From Ruminococcus sp. YE282 (lineage in GTDB: Bacteria; Bacillota; Clostridia; Oscillospirales; Acutalibacteraceae), in contig FMUV01000001.1 of assembly GCA_900101355.1 (NCBI GenBank), positions 1 to 64,000 of the forward strand: DNA of 64,000 nt. The letters are read 5' to 3'. The notes below the pieces were generated by a model. It was given only the letters and a program-made list of their open reading frames with translations. It had not been told where the DNA came from and did not search any database. The translations under genes were made by a program, and so were the position numbers. Shown one piece after another: positions 1-7,084 of this stretch; positions within the stretch are counted from its first letter, which is position 1; the number at the start of each line of letters is the position of its first letter.

Positions 1-1
1 A

Positions 2-241
2 CTTGACAGTGATATTCCACAACTTCAAAAGTGTGCTAATACTATGATGAATTGGCTGACAGGTATTCTTAATTCATTTTCTTCCACTATCACAAACGGC
101 TTTACTGAAGGCTGCAACAAAAAAATCAAAGTCCTCAAAAGAAACGCTTACGGTTACAGAAATTCCAACCGTTTTCGTAATCGTATTTTACATATATTTT
201 CTCTTAAATCTGTCAATTCCCAAAAACAAGCGACAGCTTGA
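2..241 (+). CDS. ISL3-family transposase, C-terminal fragment
   Basis: The frame is open from the first bases of the window to a TGA at 239-241, so this is the 3' end of a longer gene. The residues NGFTEGCNKKIKVLKRNAYG followed by YRN and RFRNRI are the well-conserved C-terminal block of the DDE transposases of the ISL3 family. In that family the segment follows the last catalytic acidic residue, so the catalytic core lies outside the window. There is no visible frameshift in the part present, and whether the full element is active cannot be judged. The short complementary arms around the stop codon (229-253) may form a weak hairpin. Confidence 0.85.
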   Translation, partial: LDSDIPQLQKCANTMMNWLTGILNSFSSTITNGFTEGCNKKIKVLKRNAYGYRNSNRFRNRILHIFSLKSVNSQKQATA

Positions 242-284
242 CGCTATCGCTTGTCTTTAATATTTCATTCATTTTCATTTTTCG

Positions 285-311
285 GTTTACCCCAACTATT
301 GACATTGAGCC
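285..311 (-). repeat. Right terminal inverted repeat of the ISL3 element
   Basis: Read inward from position 311 on the minus strand the end begins GGCTCAATGTCAATAGTTGG and continues into GGTAAAC. ISL3-family elements typically start GGCTCTTTGTCAA or close variants. The matching left repeat is outside the window. Confidence 0.7.
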
Positions 312-315
312 GAAA

Positions 316-354
316 AAAACCGACGCACACTGAATTTCAGTATGCGTCGGTTTT
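316..354 (-). terminator. Rho-independent terminator of the tmRNA gene (symmetric)
   Basis: Long inverted repeat with arms AAAACCGACGCACACTGAA and TTCAGTATGCGTCGGTTTT, one mismatch, with A and T tracts on the two sides. It lies about 75 bases downstream of the tmRNA 3' end. By symmetry it could also stop transcripts leaving the insertion sequence. Confidence 0.85.
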
Positions 355-427
355 CTGTTTCGTATCAGAGCATCACCTTGACGGCAAAGCCGCCGCTAAA
401 GAAGTAGGTGTTCGTCCAATACCTGCT

Positions 428-778
428 TGGTGGAGATGACGGGAGTCGAACCCGTGTCCGAAAACTGCTTGCCAAGAGTTTCTACGAGCGTAGTCGCTGT
501 TTTAAATCTCCCTTACCGCAGCGCCCAACGACAGGCTTTGCGGCTCGGCAGCTCCTGATGTGTGACAAAGGGCGGAGCAGACCTCTGTTCACATTTACCA
601 CTAATCGACGCCCAAACCTGTGCCGTGGTACTCACAGGCAGGACGAGCAGCGCCTTAGGCAGCTGCTAATTCAACTGTATTTTTGTCAGTTAATTTTAAA
701 GTTGCGGATTTTATGGCGGTTCCGCACCGCCGCTCGCTTATCAAGGTTTGCAATCCCCGTCGAAGCCTTTACATCCCC
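428..778 (-). ncRNA. ssrA: Transfer-messenger RNA (tmRNA)
   Basis: tmRNA rescues stalled ribosomes with SmpB and tags the incomplete protein for proteolysis. The 5' end GGGGATG pairs with CATCTCC at the 3' end to make the tRNA-like acceptor stem. The T-arm GGGTTCGACTCCCG-like block lies just before an encoded CCA (428-430). The 5' region GGCTTCGACGGGGATTGC and the downstream CGGCGGTGCGG are typical. The reading frame at 655-705 starts with resume codon GCA and encodes the tag ATLKLTDKNTVELAAA followed by TAA. The gene is 351 nt, a normal length, and smpB follows immediately upstream on the same strand. The tag end LAAA differs by one residue from the usual ALAA. Confidence 0.97.
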
Positions 779-826
779 GTATTATAATATATTTTCTTTG
801 GGTAAACTTTGCGCTTACCCAAAGAT

Positions 827-1288
827 TTATATGTGAGATTGATTTTTAATTGCACGCTCAATGTCGCGCTTTGCACTGCGTTTTGCCATATCTTCACGTT
901 TGTCATAAAGCTTTTTGCCTTTGCACAAACCAACCTGAACTTTAACCTTGCTGTCTTTAAAATACAGACTTATCGGTATAAGCGAGTAACCCGTTTGCTT
1001 TACCGTGCCGTAAAGTTTGTTGATTTCTTTTTTGTGCATAAGCAGCCTGCGAACTCTCAGAGGGTCTCTGTTAAAAATATTACCCTGCTCATACGGAGAT
1101 ATGTGCATTCCGTTTACAAAAATTTCGCCTTCAACTATTGAACACCAACTGTCTTTCAGGTTGACTCTGCCGCTGCGAATTGACTTTACTTCTGTTCCGC
1201 AAAGCTCAATGCCTGCCTCAAAAGACTCTTCAATAAAGTAGTCGTGGCGTGCCTTTTTGTTTTGTGCAATTGTTTTTAGTGAACTCAT
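827..1288 (-). CDS. smpB: SsrA-binding protein SmpB
   Basis: SmpB (153 aa) binds the tRNA-like domain of tmRNA and carries it into the stalled ribosome. The N-terminal [12 protein letters not shown] block, the [19 protein letters not shown] core and the basic C-terminal tail ([18 protein letters not shown]) are the family signature. The length matches the usual 150-160 aa. The start ATG at 1286-1288 overlaps the recR stop by one base (TGATG), so the two genes are probably translationally coupled. The tmRNA gene begins about 50 bases after the smpB stop on the same strand, a pairing common in Firmicutes. Confidence 0.97.
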   Translation of the reverse strand: MSSLKTIAQNKKARHDYFIEESFEAGIELCGTEVKSIRSGRVNLKDSWCSIVEGEIFVNGMHISPYEQGNIFNRDPLRVRRLLMHKKEINKLYGTVKQTGYSLIPISLYFKDSKVKVQVGLCKGKKLYDKREDMAKRSAKRDIERAIKNQSHI

Positions 1289-1890
1289 CAGATTTCGTTC
1301 CTGCCTTCCAAGGCCTTTGCAAGTGTGTACTCATCGGCATATTCAAGGTCGCCGCCGACAGGTATTCCGTAGGCGAGCCTTGTTACCTTAACGCCCATCG
1401 GTTTAAGAAGCTTTGAAATGTAAAGGGCAGTTGCGTCACCCTCAACTGTGGGGTTGGTAGCCATAATTACTTCTTTTACCGTGTCGTCCGAAAGTCTTGC
1501 AACAAGCTGTTTTATTGTGAGGTTGTCGGGACCGACATCATTAAGAGGGGAGATAGCACCGTGCAAAACGTGGTAAACTCCCTTGTATTCGTGTGTGTTT
1601 TCAACAGCCGTTGCGTCTCTCGGAGTTTCAACAACGCAGATAACCGAATTATCCCTGCTCGGATTTTCGCATATCGGACACAGTTCTTTGTCCGTGAGGT
1701 TACAGCATTTTTTGCAGTAATGAATTTTGGAATGTGCGTCGAGAACTGCATTAGCAAGTTGGTCTGCTTGTGTTTTTGACAGATTCAAAACATAATATGC
1801 AAGCCTCTGTGCGGTTTTGTGTCCGATTCCGGGCATTTTTTCAAATTGCTCCACAAGATTTTCAAGCGGAGCGACATTGTATTGTGCCAT
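1288..1890 (-). CDS. recR: Recombination protein RecR
   Basis: RecR loads RecA at single-stranded gaps together with RecO (and RecF). The 200-residue protein is full length. An N-terminal helix-hairpin-helix contains [14 protein letters not shown] (about residues 20-33). A C4 zinc finger with cysteines near residues 59, 62, 71 and 74 follows, and then a Toprim domain (about 80-175) with VVETPRD and [12 protein letters not shown]-terminal segment carries the [12 protein letters not shown] block. The gene sits directly after ybaB and before smpB on the minus strand, in the classical dnaX-ybaB-recR order. Confidence 0.97.
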   Translation of the reverse strand: MAQYNVAPLENLVEQFEKMPGIGHKTAQRLAYYVLNLSKTQADQLANAVLDAHSKIHYCKKCCNLTDKELCPICENPSRDNSVICVVETPRDATAVENTHEYKGVYHVLHGAISPLNDVGPDNLTIKQLVARLSDDTVKEVIMATNPTVEGDATALYISKLLKPMGVKVTRLAYGIPVGGDLEYADEYTLAKALEGRNEI

Positions 1891-1891
1891 A

Positions 1892-2239
1892 TCAGAACAT
1901 TCCCGGAATATTCAGTCCGCCTGATATTGATTCCATTTTATCCTCTTTTTCTTTTGAGGCTGCCCTTAATGCTTCGTTTGCGGCTGCCATTACAAGGTCG
2001 GAAAGCATCTCAACGTCTTCTGGGTCAACAACATCAGGTGAAATGTCAACTTTTGTAAGCTCCATCTTTCCGGTAACGGTAACGGAAACTGCGCCGCCGC
2101 CGGCATTTGCCGTGTACTCTTTTGTTTCAAGTTCTGCCGATGCTGCTTCCATATCATCCTGAAGCTTTTGTGCCTGACGTGCAAGCTGCTGGATGTTATT
2201 TGGACCGCCGCCGTATCCCTTTGGTAATCTTGCTTTCAT
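1892..2239 (-). CDS. ybaB: YbaB/EbfC family nucleoid-associated protein
   Basis: This small DNA-binding protein (115 aa from the chosen start) belongs to the YbaB/EbfC family, dimers that coat DNA and are almost always found between dnaX and recR. It has a Gly-rich N-terminus (GYGGGPNNIQQL), an amphipathic helix (QAQKLQDDMEAASAEL) and the ITKVDISPDVVDPEDVE-like core. I chose the ATG at 2237-2239 because AAAGGAAG lies just upstream. The in-frame TTG six codons earlier overlaps that Shine-Dalgarno and is unlikely. The stop lies one base before the recR start. Confidence 0.93.
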   Translation of the reverse strand: MKARLPKGYGGGPNNIQQLARQAQKLQDDMEAASAELETKEYTANAGGGAVSVTVTGKMELTKVDISPDVVDPEDVEMLSDLVMAAANEALRAASKEKEDKMESISGGLNIPGMF

Positions 2240-2292
2240 ATTTATACTTCCTTTCAAAGAAAAATTAATTCTGATACAGAATAATATTGTTG

Positions 2293-4038
2293 CTATTCTT
2301 CAACAAGTTCTATTCCACTGTCTTTTATAATATTTTTAAAATTTTCGAGTTTGTCCTGTTGTTCGTCCTTTTTTTGAGGGCGTTTGTACGGACCGAGTTT
2401 ATAAACCTTTCCGGTAGTTTCCTGTATGATTTTGCGAATTTCATCGCGTCTGCCGGAATTTTTAAGCAAATCAAATGCAATCTCATTATTTGTGTCAATC
2501 AAAAGGTAATTTCCGCTTTCATATGCTGTTGAACCTGTAAATGCGGCGGCAATTGCCCTTGAAAACGGCTTGAGATTATTAACAACTTCGACCCATTTCG
2601 GAAACGGTTTTGCATTTGAATAAATTTCGTCAATGTTAACGCTTTTCGTTGGTCTTGGAGTTTCAATTACGGGAACAGGCTTTGCAATCGGTGCCTTTGG
2701 CATTGCTGCTTCACTTGAAACAGGTGGTTGATTGGATGATAAATCAGGCTCAGAAATTTTATTATTTTCAGTTTCAATAACCTGATTTGAAACCTCATTT
2801 TTGGCTTTCCCGATTTGCGTGGCTTTATCTTCTGTTTCGTCCGCAACATCTGTTTTATCGGTTTCAACCTGTACGGCAGGGGAGGAGGCAAATCCTCTTT
2901 TAACTGCATTTTCAAGAGCGGTTATCCTTGCTGTCAGGGCTTCTGTTGTTCCGTCAAGTTCGGGCGAAGAAAGCTTAACCAAAGCCATTTCAAGCTCGCA
3001 TCTGTCCCCGGTGCCGTTACCCATACGCTGAAACGCGCGTGAAAGCACATCCATATAGTAAACAATGTCTGCAAGTGAAAGATAGTCTGCCTGAGTTTGA
3101 GCTTTTTCAAAGTCGCTGTCCGACATTATGAGCATATCCCGAGGTTCTCGGACTGATTTTATTAACATCAGAGCACGAAAGTGCGATATAAGCTCATCAC
3201 AGAGCCGAGCCATATCCTTGGATTGTGAATACAGTCTGCTTATGATTTCAAGAGATTTTGCCGTGTTTTTATTTATTATGCAAGCCGCAAGCTCATAAAG
3301 ATATGTTTTGTCTGCAAGTCCTGCGGCGTCGGCAACAATTTTTTCGCCTATGTGCGTGCCGATTGCCATACATCTGTCAAGCAAAGACAAAGCGTCTCGC
3401 ATAGCTCCGTCGGAAACAGAGGCAATAAGCATAGCCGCACTGTCGGTAAGCTCCAATTCTTCCTGCTGAGCAACATATAGAAGTCTGTCTGCAATGGTGC
3501 GAGGCGAAATTCTGTTAAAGTCAAACCTCTGGCAACGTGACTGTATTGTTGGCAAAACTTTGTGAATCTCAGTTGTTGCAAGAATAAAAATAACGTGTTC
3601 CGGAGGTTCTTCAAGAGTTTTAAGAAGAGCGTTGAATGCTTCCGTAGAAAGCATATGAACTTCGTCAATAATATAGACTCTGTATTTGCATCTTTCCGGC
3701 GAAAGCTGAACCTTTGATATTATGTCACGAATATCGTCAATGCCTCGGTTTGAAGCCGCGTCCATTTCAACAACGTCAAGAATACTTCCGTTTTCAATTC
3801 CACGGCAGATTTCACATTCGCCGCATGGATTGCCGTCTGTTGAATGGGTGCAGTTTACAGCCTTAGCAAGAATTTTGGCACAGGTGGTTTTTCCCGTGCC
3901 TCGTGAGCCGGTAAAGAGGTATGCGTGATTAATACGATTTTCCTTGACCTCGTTTTTCAGGGTGGTGGTTATGTGTTCCTGACCGCAAACATCGTCAAAA
4001 GTTTTCGGTCGCCATTTTCTGTATAAAACCTGATACAA
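2293..4038 (-). CDS. dnaX: DNA polymerase III subunits gamma/tau
   Basis: The clamp-loader ATPase and organiser of the replicative polymerase, 581 aa. The N-terminal AAA+ module has Walker A GSRGTGKTT (about residues 44-52), a zinc module with cysteines at about 63, 72, 75 and 78, Walker B DEVHML (about 126) and the sensor SRC motif. Residues after about 370 form a charged, proline-containing linker followed by a folded C-terminal domain, so the frame encodes the long tau form. I cannot tell whether a shorter gamma form is made. The start is a TTG preceded by GGGGGTGGAAG. The SRP RNA gene lies immediately upstream on the same strand. Confidence 0.96.
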   Translation of the reverse strand: MYQVLYRKWRPKTFDDVCGQEHITTTLKNEVKENRINHAYLFTGSRGTGKTTCAKILAKAVNCTHSTDGNPCGECEICRGIENGSILDVVEMDAASNRGIDDIRDIISKVQLSPERCKYRVYIIDEVHMLSTEAFNALLKTLEEPPEHVIFILATTEIHKVLPTIQSRCQRFDFNRISPRTIADRLLYVAQQEELELTDSAAMLIASVSDGAMRDALSLLDRCMAIGTHIGEKIVADAAGLADKTYLYELAACIINKNTAKSLEIISRLYSQSKDMARLCDELISHFRALMLIKSVREPRDMLIMSDSDFEKAQTQADYLSLADIVYYMDVLSRAFQRMGNGTGDRCELEMALVKLSSPELDGTTEALTARITALENAVKRGFASSPAVQVETDKTDVADETEDKATQIGKAKNEVSNQVIETENNKISEPDLSSNQPPVSSEAAMPKAPIAKPVPVIETPRPTKSVNIDEIYSNAKPFPKWVEVVNNLKPFSRAIAAAFTGSTAYESGNYLLIDTNNEIAFDLLKNSGRRDEIRKIIQETTGKVYKLGPYKRPQKKDEQQDKLENFKNIIKDSGIELVEE

Positions 4039-4057
4039 ACTTCCACCCCCGTATCAA

Positions 4058-4090
4058 CAAAAAATGCAAGCCGTCAGCCGAAACAACGGC
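4058..4090 (-). terminator. Probable terminator of the SRP RNA gene
   Basis: On the minus strand GCCGT, a 10-nt loop and ACGGC are followed by TTGCATTTTTTG. The stem is short, so some read-through into dnaX is plausible. Confidence 0.5.
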
Positions 4091-4240
4091 AATCACACAA
4101 ATAAGAGAACGGCAGACTGGCTGTATCGCATCAGAAATACTGCTTAATGCTGCTTGGTTCCCCACCTGACATGGTTCACAGACCCCAATCGCACAGGGCC
4201 TGCCGTTCACTTATTTGTATGCAATGACTTCTTGCAATTC
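4091..4240 (-). ncRNA. ffs: Signal recognition particle RNA
   Basis: The SRP RNA binds Ffh and guides membrane-protein targeting. On the minus strand the universally conserved apical domain is present: TGTGAACCATGTCAGG, then GGAACCAAGCAGCATTAAG on the return arm. The flanking arms GAACGGCAG and CTGCCGTTC, continuing into CTTATTTG and CAAATAAG, extend the hairpin to 4098-4218. A good promoter lies at 4247-4275 and predicts a 5' end near 4240. The position upstream of dnaX is the usual one in Firmicutes. The exact ends, and whether a small Alu-like domain is present, are not certain. Confidence 0.9.
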
Positions 4241-4246
4241 TAAATT

Positions 4247-4275
4247 ATTATATCATATTGTTTTGATAAAATCAA
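4247..4275 (-). promoter_or_regulatory. Promoter of the SRP RNA gene
   Basis: On the minus strand a TTGATT -35 (4270-4275), a spacer of exactly 17 bases and a perfect TATAAT -10 (4247-4252). Transcription would start near 4240. Confidence 0.75.
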
Positions 4276-4296
4276 TATGTGGAATAAAGTTTTTTA

Positions 4297-4327
4297 AACT
4301 TGCAGCAGCGATAAACTGCCGCAAGTT
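4297..4327 (-). terminator. Hairpin after the beta-helix acyltransferase-like gene
   Basis: Arms AACTTGCGGCAG and CTGCTGCAAGTT with a 7-nt loop lie 10 bases past the stop at 4338. The U-run after it is broken (TTTAAAAAAC), so it may terminate weakly or protect the 3' end. The stem resembles the one at 49317-49351. Confidence 0.45.
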
Positions 4328-4337
4328 CAACTTTTTA

Positions 4338-5009
4338 TCAGATTTTATCCGCAACTTCTCCCAAACGTTTATAAATTGAATTTTCGGGTACATAGCCACG
4401 TACAAATGACAGCGGATAAATATTGGTGTTTCTGCCGATTACAGAGCCGGGGTTAAGCACGCTGTTGCAGCCGACCTCAACAAAGTCTCCGAGCATTGCG
4501 CCGAATTTCTTTACGTTGGTTTCTATTTTCTGACCGTCACACAAAACCGTAACAAGGCTTTTGTCACTTTTTAGATTTGACGTTATTGTGCCCGCGCCCG
4601 TGTGAGCTTTGTATCCGAGAATACTGTCGCCTATGTAATTGTAGTGTGGCGTTTGAACACCGTCAAACAGAATCGAGTTTTTAAGCTCGGTGGAGTTTCC
4701 GACAACTGCACCCTTACCGACAATGGCACTTCCTCTTATGAATGCACACTGTCTGATTTCCGCATCCTCACAGATAATCAGCGGACCGCCGAGATATGCG
4801 GACGGAAATACTTTTGCGCTTTTGGCAACCCAAACGTTTTCGCCTCTTTGTTCATAAATCTCAGGGTCAAGAGTTTTGCCGAGTTCTATGATGAAGTCCT
4901 TGATTTTAGGAAGAGCCTCCCAAGGGTATTCAATGCTTTCAAGAAGCGGTTTTGCAATTGATTTGCTAAAGTCAAAAAGGTTTTTTGCGAGCAGCTTTTC
5001 ATTACCCAT
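4338..5009 (-). CDS. Left-handed beta-helix (GlmU C-terminal-like) protein
   Basis: This 223-residue protein has no nucleotidyltransferase domain. About residues 60-205 form a series of hexapeptide repeats (AKSAKVFPSAYLGGPLIICE, then AEIRQCAFIRGSAIVGKGAV), as in the acyltransferase half of GlmU. The block NYIGDSILGYKAHTGAGTI resembles the acetyl-CoA binding coil of GlmU. The N-terminal 55 residues are helical and lack a recognised domain. Similar stand-alone proteins are annotated as UDP-N-acetylglucosamine pyrophosphorylase-like, but without the uridylyltransferase domain that reaction is unlikely. The substrate is unknown. The start ATG follows GAGGGGAAATTAAA. Confidence 0.75.
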   Translation of the reverse strand: MGNEKLLAKNLFDFSKSIAKPLLESIEYPWEALPKIKDFIIELGKTLDPEIYEQRGENVWVAKSAKVFPSAYLGGPLIICEDAEIRQCAFIRGSAIVGKGAVVGNSTELKNSILFDGVQTPHYNYIGDSILGYKAHTGAGTITSNLKSDKSLVTVLCDGQKIETNVKKFGAMLGDFVEVGCNSVLNPGSVIGRNTNIYPLSFVRGYVPENSIYKRLGEVADKI

Positions 5010-5032
5010 TTTAATTTCCCCTCTCAGATATT

Positions 5033-5614
5033 TTAATTTTCAGTGCTTTTGTATTTTAAATCTCCCGACAACTTTTTATCGAATCCTGTTTTCTTGAAAA
5101 TAACCAAAACGATAATTGCAGAAATTATTCCCAAAAGTATTCCGCATAAAACGTCGGAAGGAAAGTGAACATAATTGTACAAACGTGAAAATGCTATGAG
5201 TATTCCGAGCACAAGTGCCGGAATACCGATTCTTTTGTCACGCACAAACATTATTGTTACCGCCACAAACGACGAACAACTGTGTCCTGACGGAAAACTG
5301 TATCCCGACGGAGGTGTTATCGGCGGAATTACATCAGGATTAACTATAAACGGTCTCGGACGACAGACAAGATGTTTGAGTCCGACTTCGCCGATTAAAG
5401 CCCCGATTAAAAGAGCACACATAACCATTACGCCCGTTGCCCTTGTTTTGCGAAAGCATAACATAATAATTGCCGCTAATATCCAAATTCCTCCAAGTTC
5501 TCCGATAATGCTCAGATATTTCATCACAAAATCAAGGAAACCACATCTGAATGTGTTTTGAATGAAATTCAGTATTGAAAAATCAATTGAAGTAATAAAG
5601 TCAAAAAAATTCGT
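5033..5614 (-). CDS. PAP2-family phosphatase, apparent non-canonical start
   Basis: A membrane phosphatase of the type 2 phosphatidic acid phosphatase family, possibly acting on undecaprenyl pyrophosphate or phosphatidylglycerol phosphate. All three catalytic motifs are present: KHLVCRPRP, PSGHSCSS and SRLYNYVHFPSD, with about five membrane helices. The first ordinary start codon, GTG at 5525-5527, gives only 164 aa and cuts off the usual amphipathic N-terminus. The frame is open for 29 further codons upstream, reading SIDFSILNFIQNTFRCGFLD, which is typical of PAP2 N-termini. The only good Shine-Dalgarno, GAGGTGA at 5619-5625, is 4 bases before an ACG at 5612-5614. ACG initiation or a point change of the start codon are both possible. 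Confidence 0.8.
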   Translation of the reverse strand, partial: TNFFDFITSIDFSILNFIQNTFRCGFLDFVMKYLSIIGELGGIWILAAIIMLCFRKTRATGVMVMCALLIGALIGEVGLKHLVCRPRPFIVNPDVIPPITPPSGYSFPSGHSCSSFVAVTIMFVRDKRIGIPALVLGILIAFSRLYNYVHFPSDVLCGILLGIISAIIVLVIFKKTGFDKKLSGDLKYKSTEN

Positions 5615-5707
5615 AAAATCACCTCAGATTTACAATTAAAAGCAACAATAATTATATTATATCAAATTGATATTAATTTGCAATATTATTAACTTGCAGG
5701 ACAGATA

Positions 5708-6955
5708 TTATACTTCAAAATTTCCGATTTTTGCATAGGTTTGTTCGTCAACAATTGCTTCAATCTTTATTCCGTCAGATTCATATTCTTCACTGAGCAG
5801 CGTGCCTTTATTTCTTATTTCATTGGCGAGACCCGCATTTGCAAACGGAATGAGCACATTTACTTTTTTTAGCCTGAGAGGCAGGTTGTTGTCGATTTCT
5901 TCGAGAAGCTTTTCTATGCCCTCTCCGGTTTTAGCACTTATCTTTACATATGAGCCAAAGTCCTGTTCAATCGTATCGTCGGCAATTAAATCGCATTTGT
6001 TCAGTACATTGATAATCGGAGTGTCGCCGCAGTTAAGGCTTTCAAGCAAATCTTTTGTTACCTGTAAATGTGTTCGAGCTTCGTCGCTTGACGCGTCGCA
6101 AAGGTTGATGATTATATCGGATTGTGCAGCTTCTTCAAGCGTTGAGCGAAACGCCTCAACAAGGTGGTGGGGAAGTCTGCGTACAAGTCCAACCGTGTCT
6201 ATAAGCATAATTGTTACTCCGCTCGGCAGTTTTAAAGCCCTTGACGTTGGGTCAAGAGTGGCAAAAAGTTTGTCCTGTGCAAGCACGCCTGCATTTGTAA
6301 GGTAGTTCATAAGCGTGGATTTTCCCGCATTTGTGTAGCCTACTATTGCACATGTAACAACTCCGTCTTTTTTGCGGCGTTTCCTGAGCATTTGTCTGTG
6401 TTTTTCAACCTCGGCAAGCTCGTCTTTAAGAGTTTCCATTCTTCGTCTGATGTGACGTTTGTCGGTCTCAAGCTTTGTTTCGCCGGGACCGCGCGTGCCT
6501 ATGCCGCCGCCAAGTCTTGACATTTCAATGCCCTTTCCCGTAAGGCGCGGAAGCATATATTTGAGCTGTGCAAGCTCAACTTGAAGTTTGCCCTCTTTTG
6601 AACGTGCACGTTGTGCAAAAATATCAAGAATCAGCGTGGTGCGGTCGATTACCCTTACGTCGGTTTCGTGTTCAATGTTCTTGATTTGGGTCGGTGAAAG
6701 CTCGCTGTCCGCAACGATAATATCAATTTCCCGTTCATCGCATATCTGTGCAATTTCTTTGAGTTTCCCGCTGCCTAAGTATGTTGCGGATTCAGGTCTG
6801 TCGAGCTTTTGCATAACAGAAAGCTCAGGCTCTGCTCCTGCGCTTTTAACAAGTTCAAACAGTTCTTCAAGCGAAGCTTCGGCGTCATATTCTCCCGAAT
6901 CAACGCTTATGAGCAGTGCTCTTGAAATTTTCTCTTCATTGCTTTTAAGTTCCAT
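5708..6955 (-). CDS. hflX: GTPase HflX
   Basis: HflX is a ribosome-associated GTPase that splits stalled or heat-stressed 70S ribosomes. The 415-residue protein has the N-terminal HflX domain with the glycine-rich motif GGGIGTRGPGE (about residues 149-159), a coiled helix, then the G domain with G1 GYTNAGKS (206-213), G3 DTVG (253-256) and G4 NKCD (about 316). A short C-terminal domain follows. The ATG has AAAAGGAAAAATATT upstream. It is transcribed divergently from nadB with overlapping promoter elements. Confidence 0.95.
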   Translation of the reverse strand: MELKSNEEKISRALLISVDSGEYDAEASLEELFELVKSAGAEPELSVMQKLDRPESATYLGSGKLKEIAQICDEREIDIIVADSELSPTQIKNIEHETDVRVIDRTTLILDIFAQRARSKEGKLQVELAQLKYMLPRLTGKGIEMSRLGGGIGTRGPGETKLETDKRHIRRRMETLKDELAEVEKHRQMLRKRRKKDGVVTCAIVGYTNAGKSTLMNYLTNAGVLAQDKLFATLDPTSRALKLPSGVTIMLIDTVGLVRRLPHHLVEAFRSTLEEAAQSDIIINLCDASSDEARTHLQVTKDLLESLNCGDTPIINVLNKCDLIADDTIEQDFGSYVKISAKTGEGIEKLLEEIDNNLPLRLKKVNVLIPFANAGLANEIRNKGTLLSEEYESDGIKIEAIVDEQTYAKIGNFEV

Positions 6956-6999
6956 AATATTTTTCCTTTTGCTTACACTTTTATGTAGCCAATTTGTTC

Positions 7000-7049
7000 T
7001 TTACTATTCTTTCATTAAGTAGTATAATATACAAGTAAATTTTTGTAAA
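7000..7049. promoter_or_regulatory. Overlapping divergent promoters of nadB and hflX
   Basis: Plus strand: TTTACT (7000-7005), 17-base spacer, TATAAT (7023-7028), driving nadB. Minus strand: TTTACA (7044-7049), 17-base spacer, TATACT (7021-7026), driving hflX. The two -10 boxes share four base pairs, so polymerase should not be able to open both at once. The segment TACAA, 8 bases, TTGTA (7030-7047) is a dyad that could be an operator. No regulator can be named. Confidence 0.6.
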
Positions 7050-7084
7050 TGAAAGTTTTAAATTTTATTTAGGGAATGGGCAGA

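Larger units (their letters stand above)
1..311 (+). mobile_element. ISL3-family insertion sequence, right end
   Basis: The left edge of the window lies inside an insertion sequence. What remains is the last 79 codons of an ISL3-type transposase and a right terminal repeat whose outermost bases, read inward from 311, are GGCTCAATGTCAATAGTTGG, the style of the ISL3 family. The element stops at about 311, a few bases before the terminator of the tmRNA gene, so it landed in the spacer downstream of ssrA. The A-rich octamer after 311 could be half of a target-site duplication, but the other end lies outside the window. The rest of the element cannot be assessed. Confidence 0.8.

Noticed and set aside
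4297..4327. REP-like element shared with 49317-49351
   Set aside because: The two hairpins share core arms (CTTGCAGCAG and CTGCCGCAAG) but the order of arms and loops differs. Each fits as the terminator of its own upstream gene, and two copies do not establish a repeat family.
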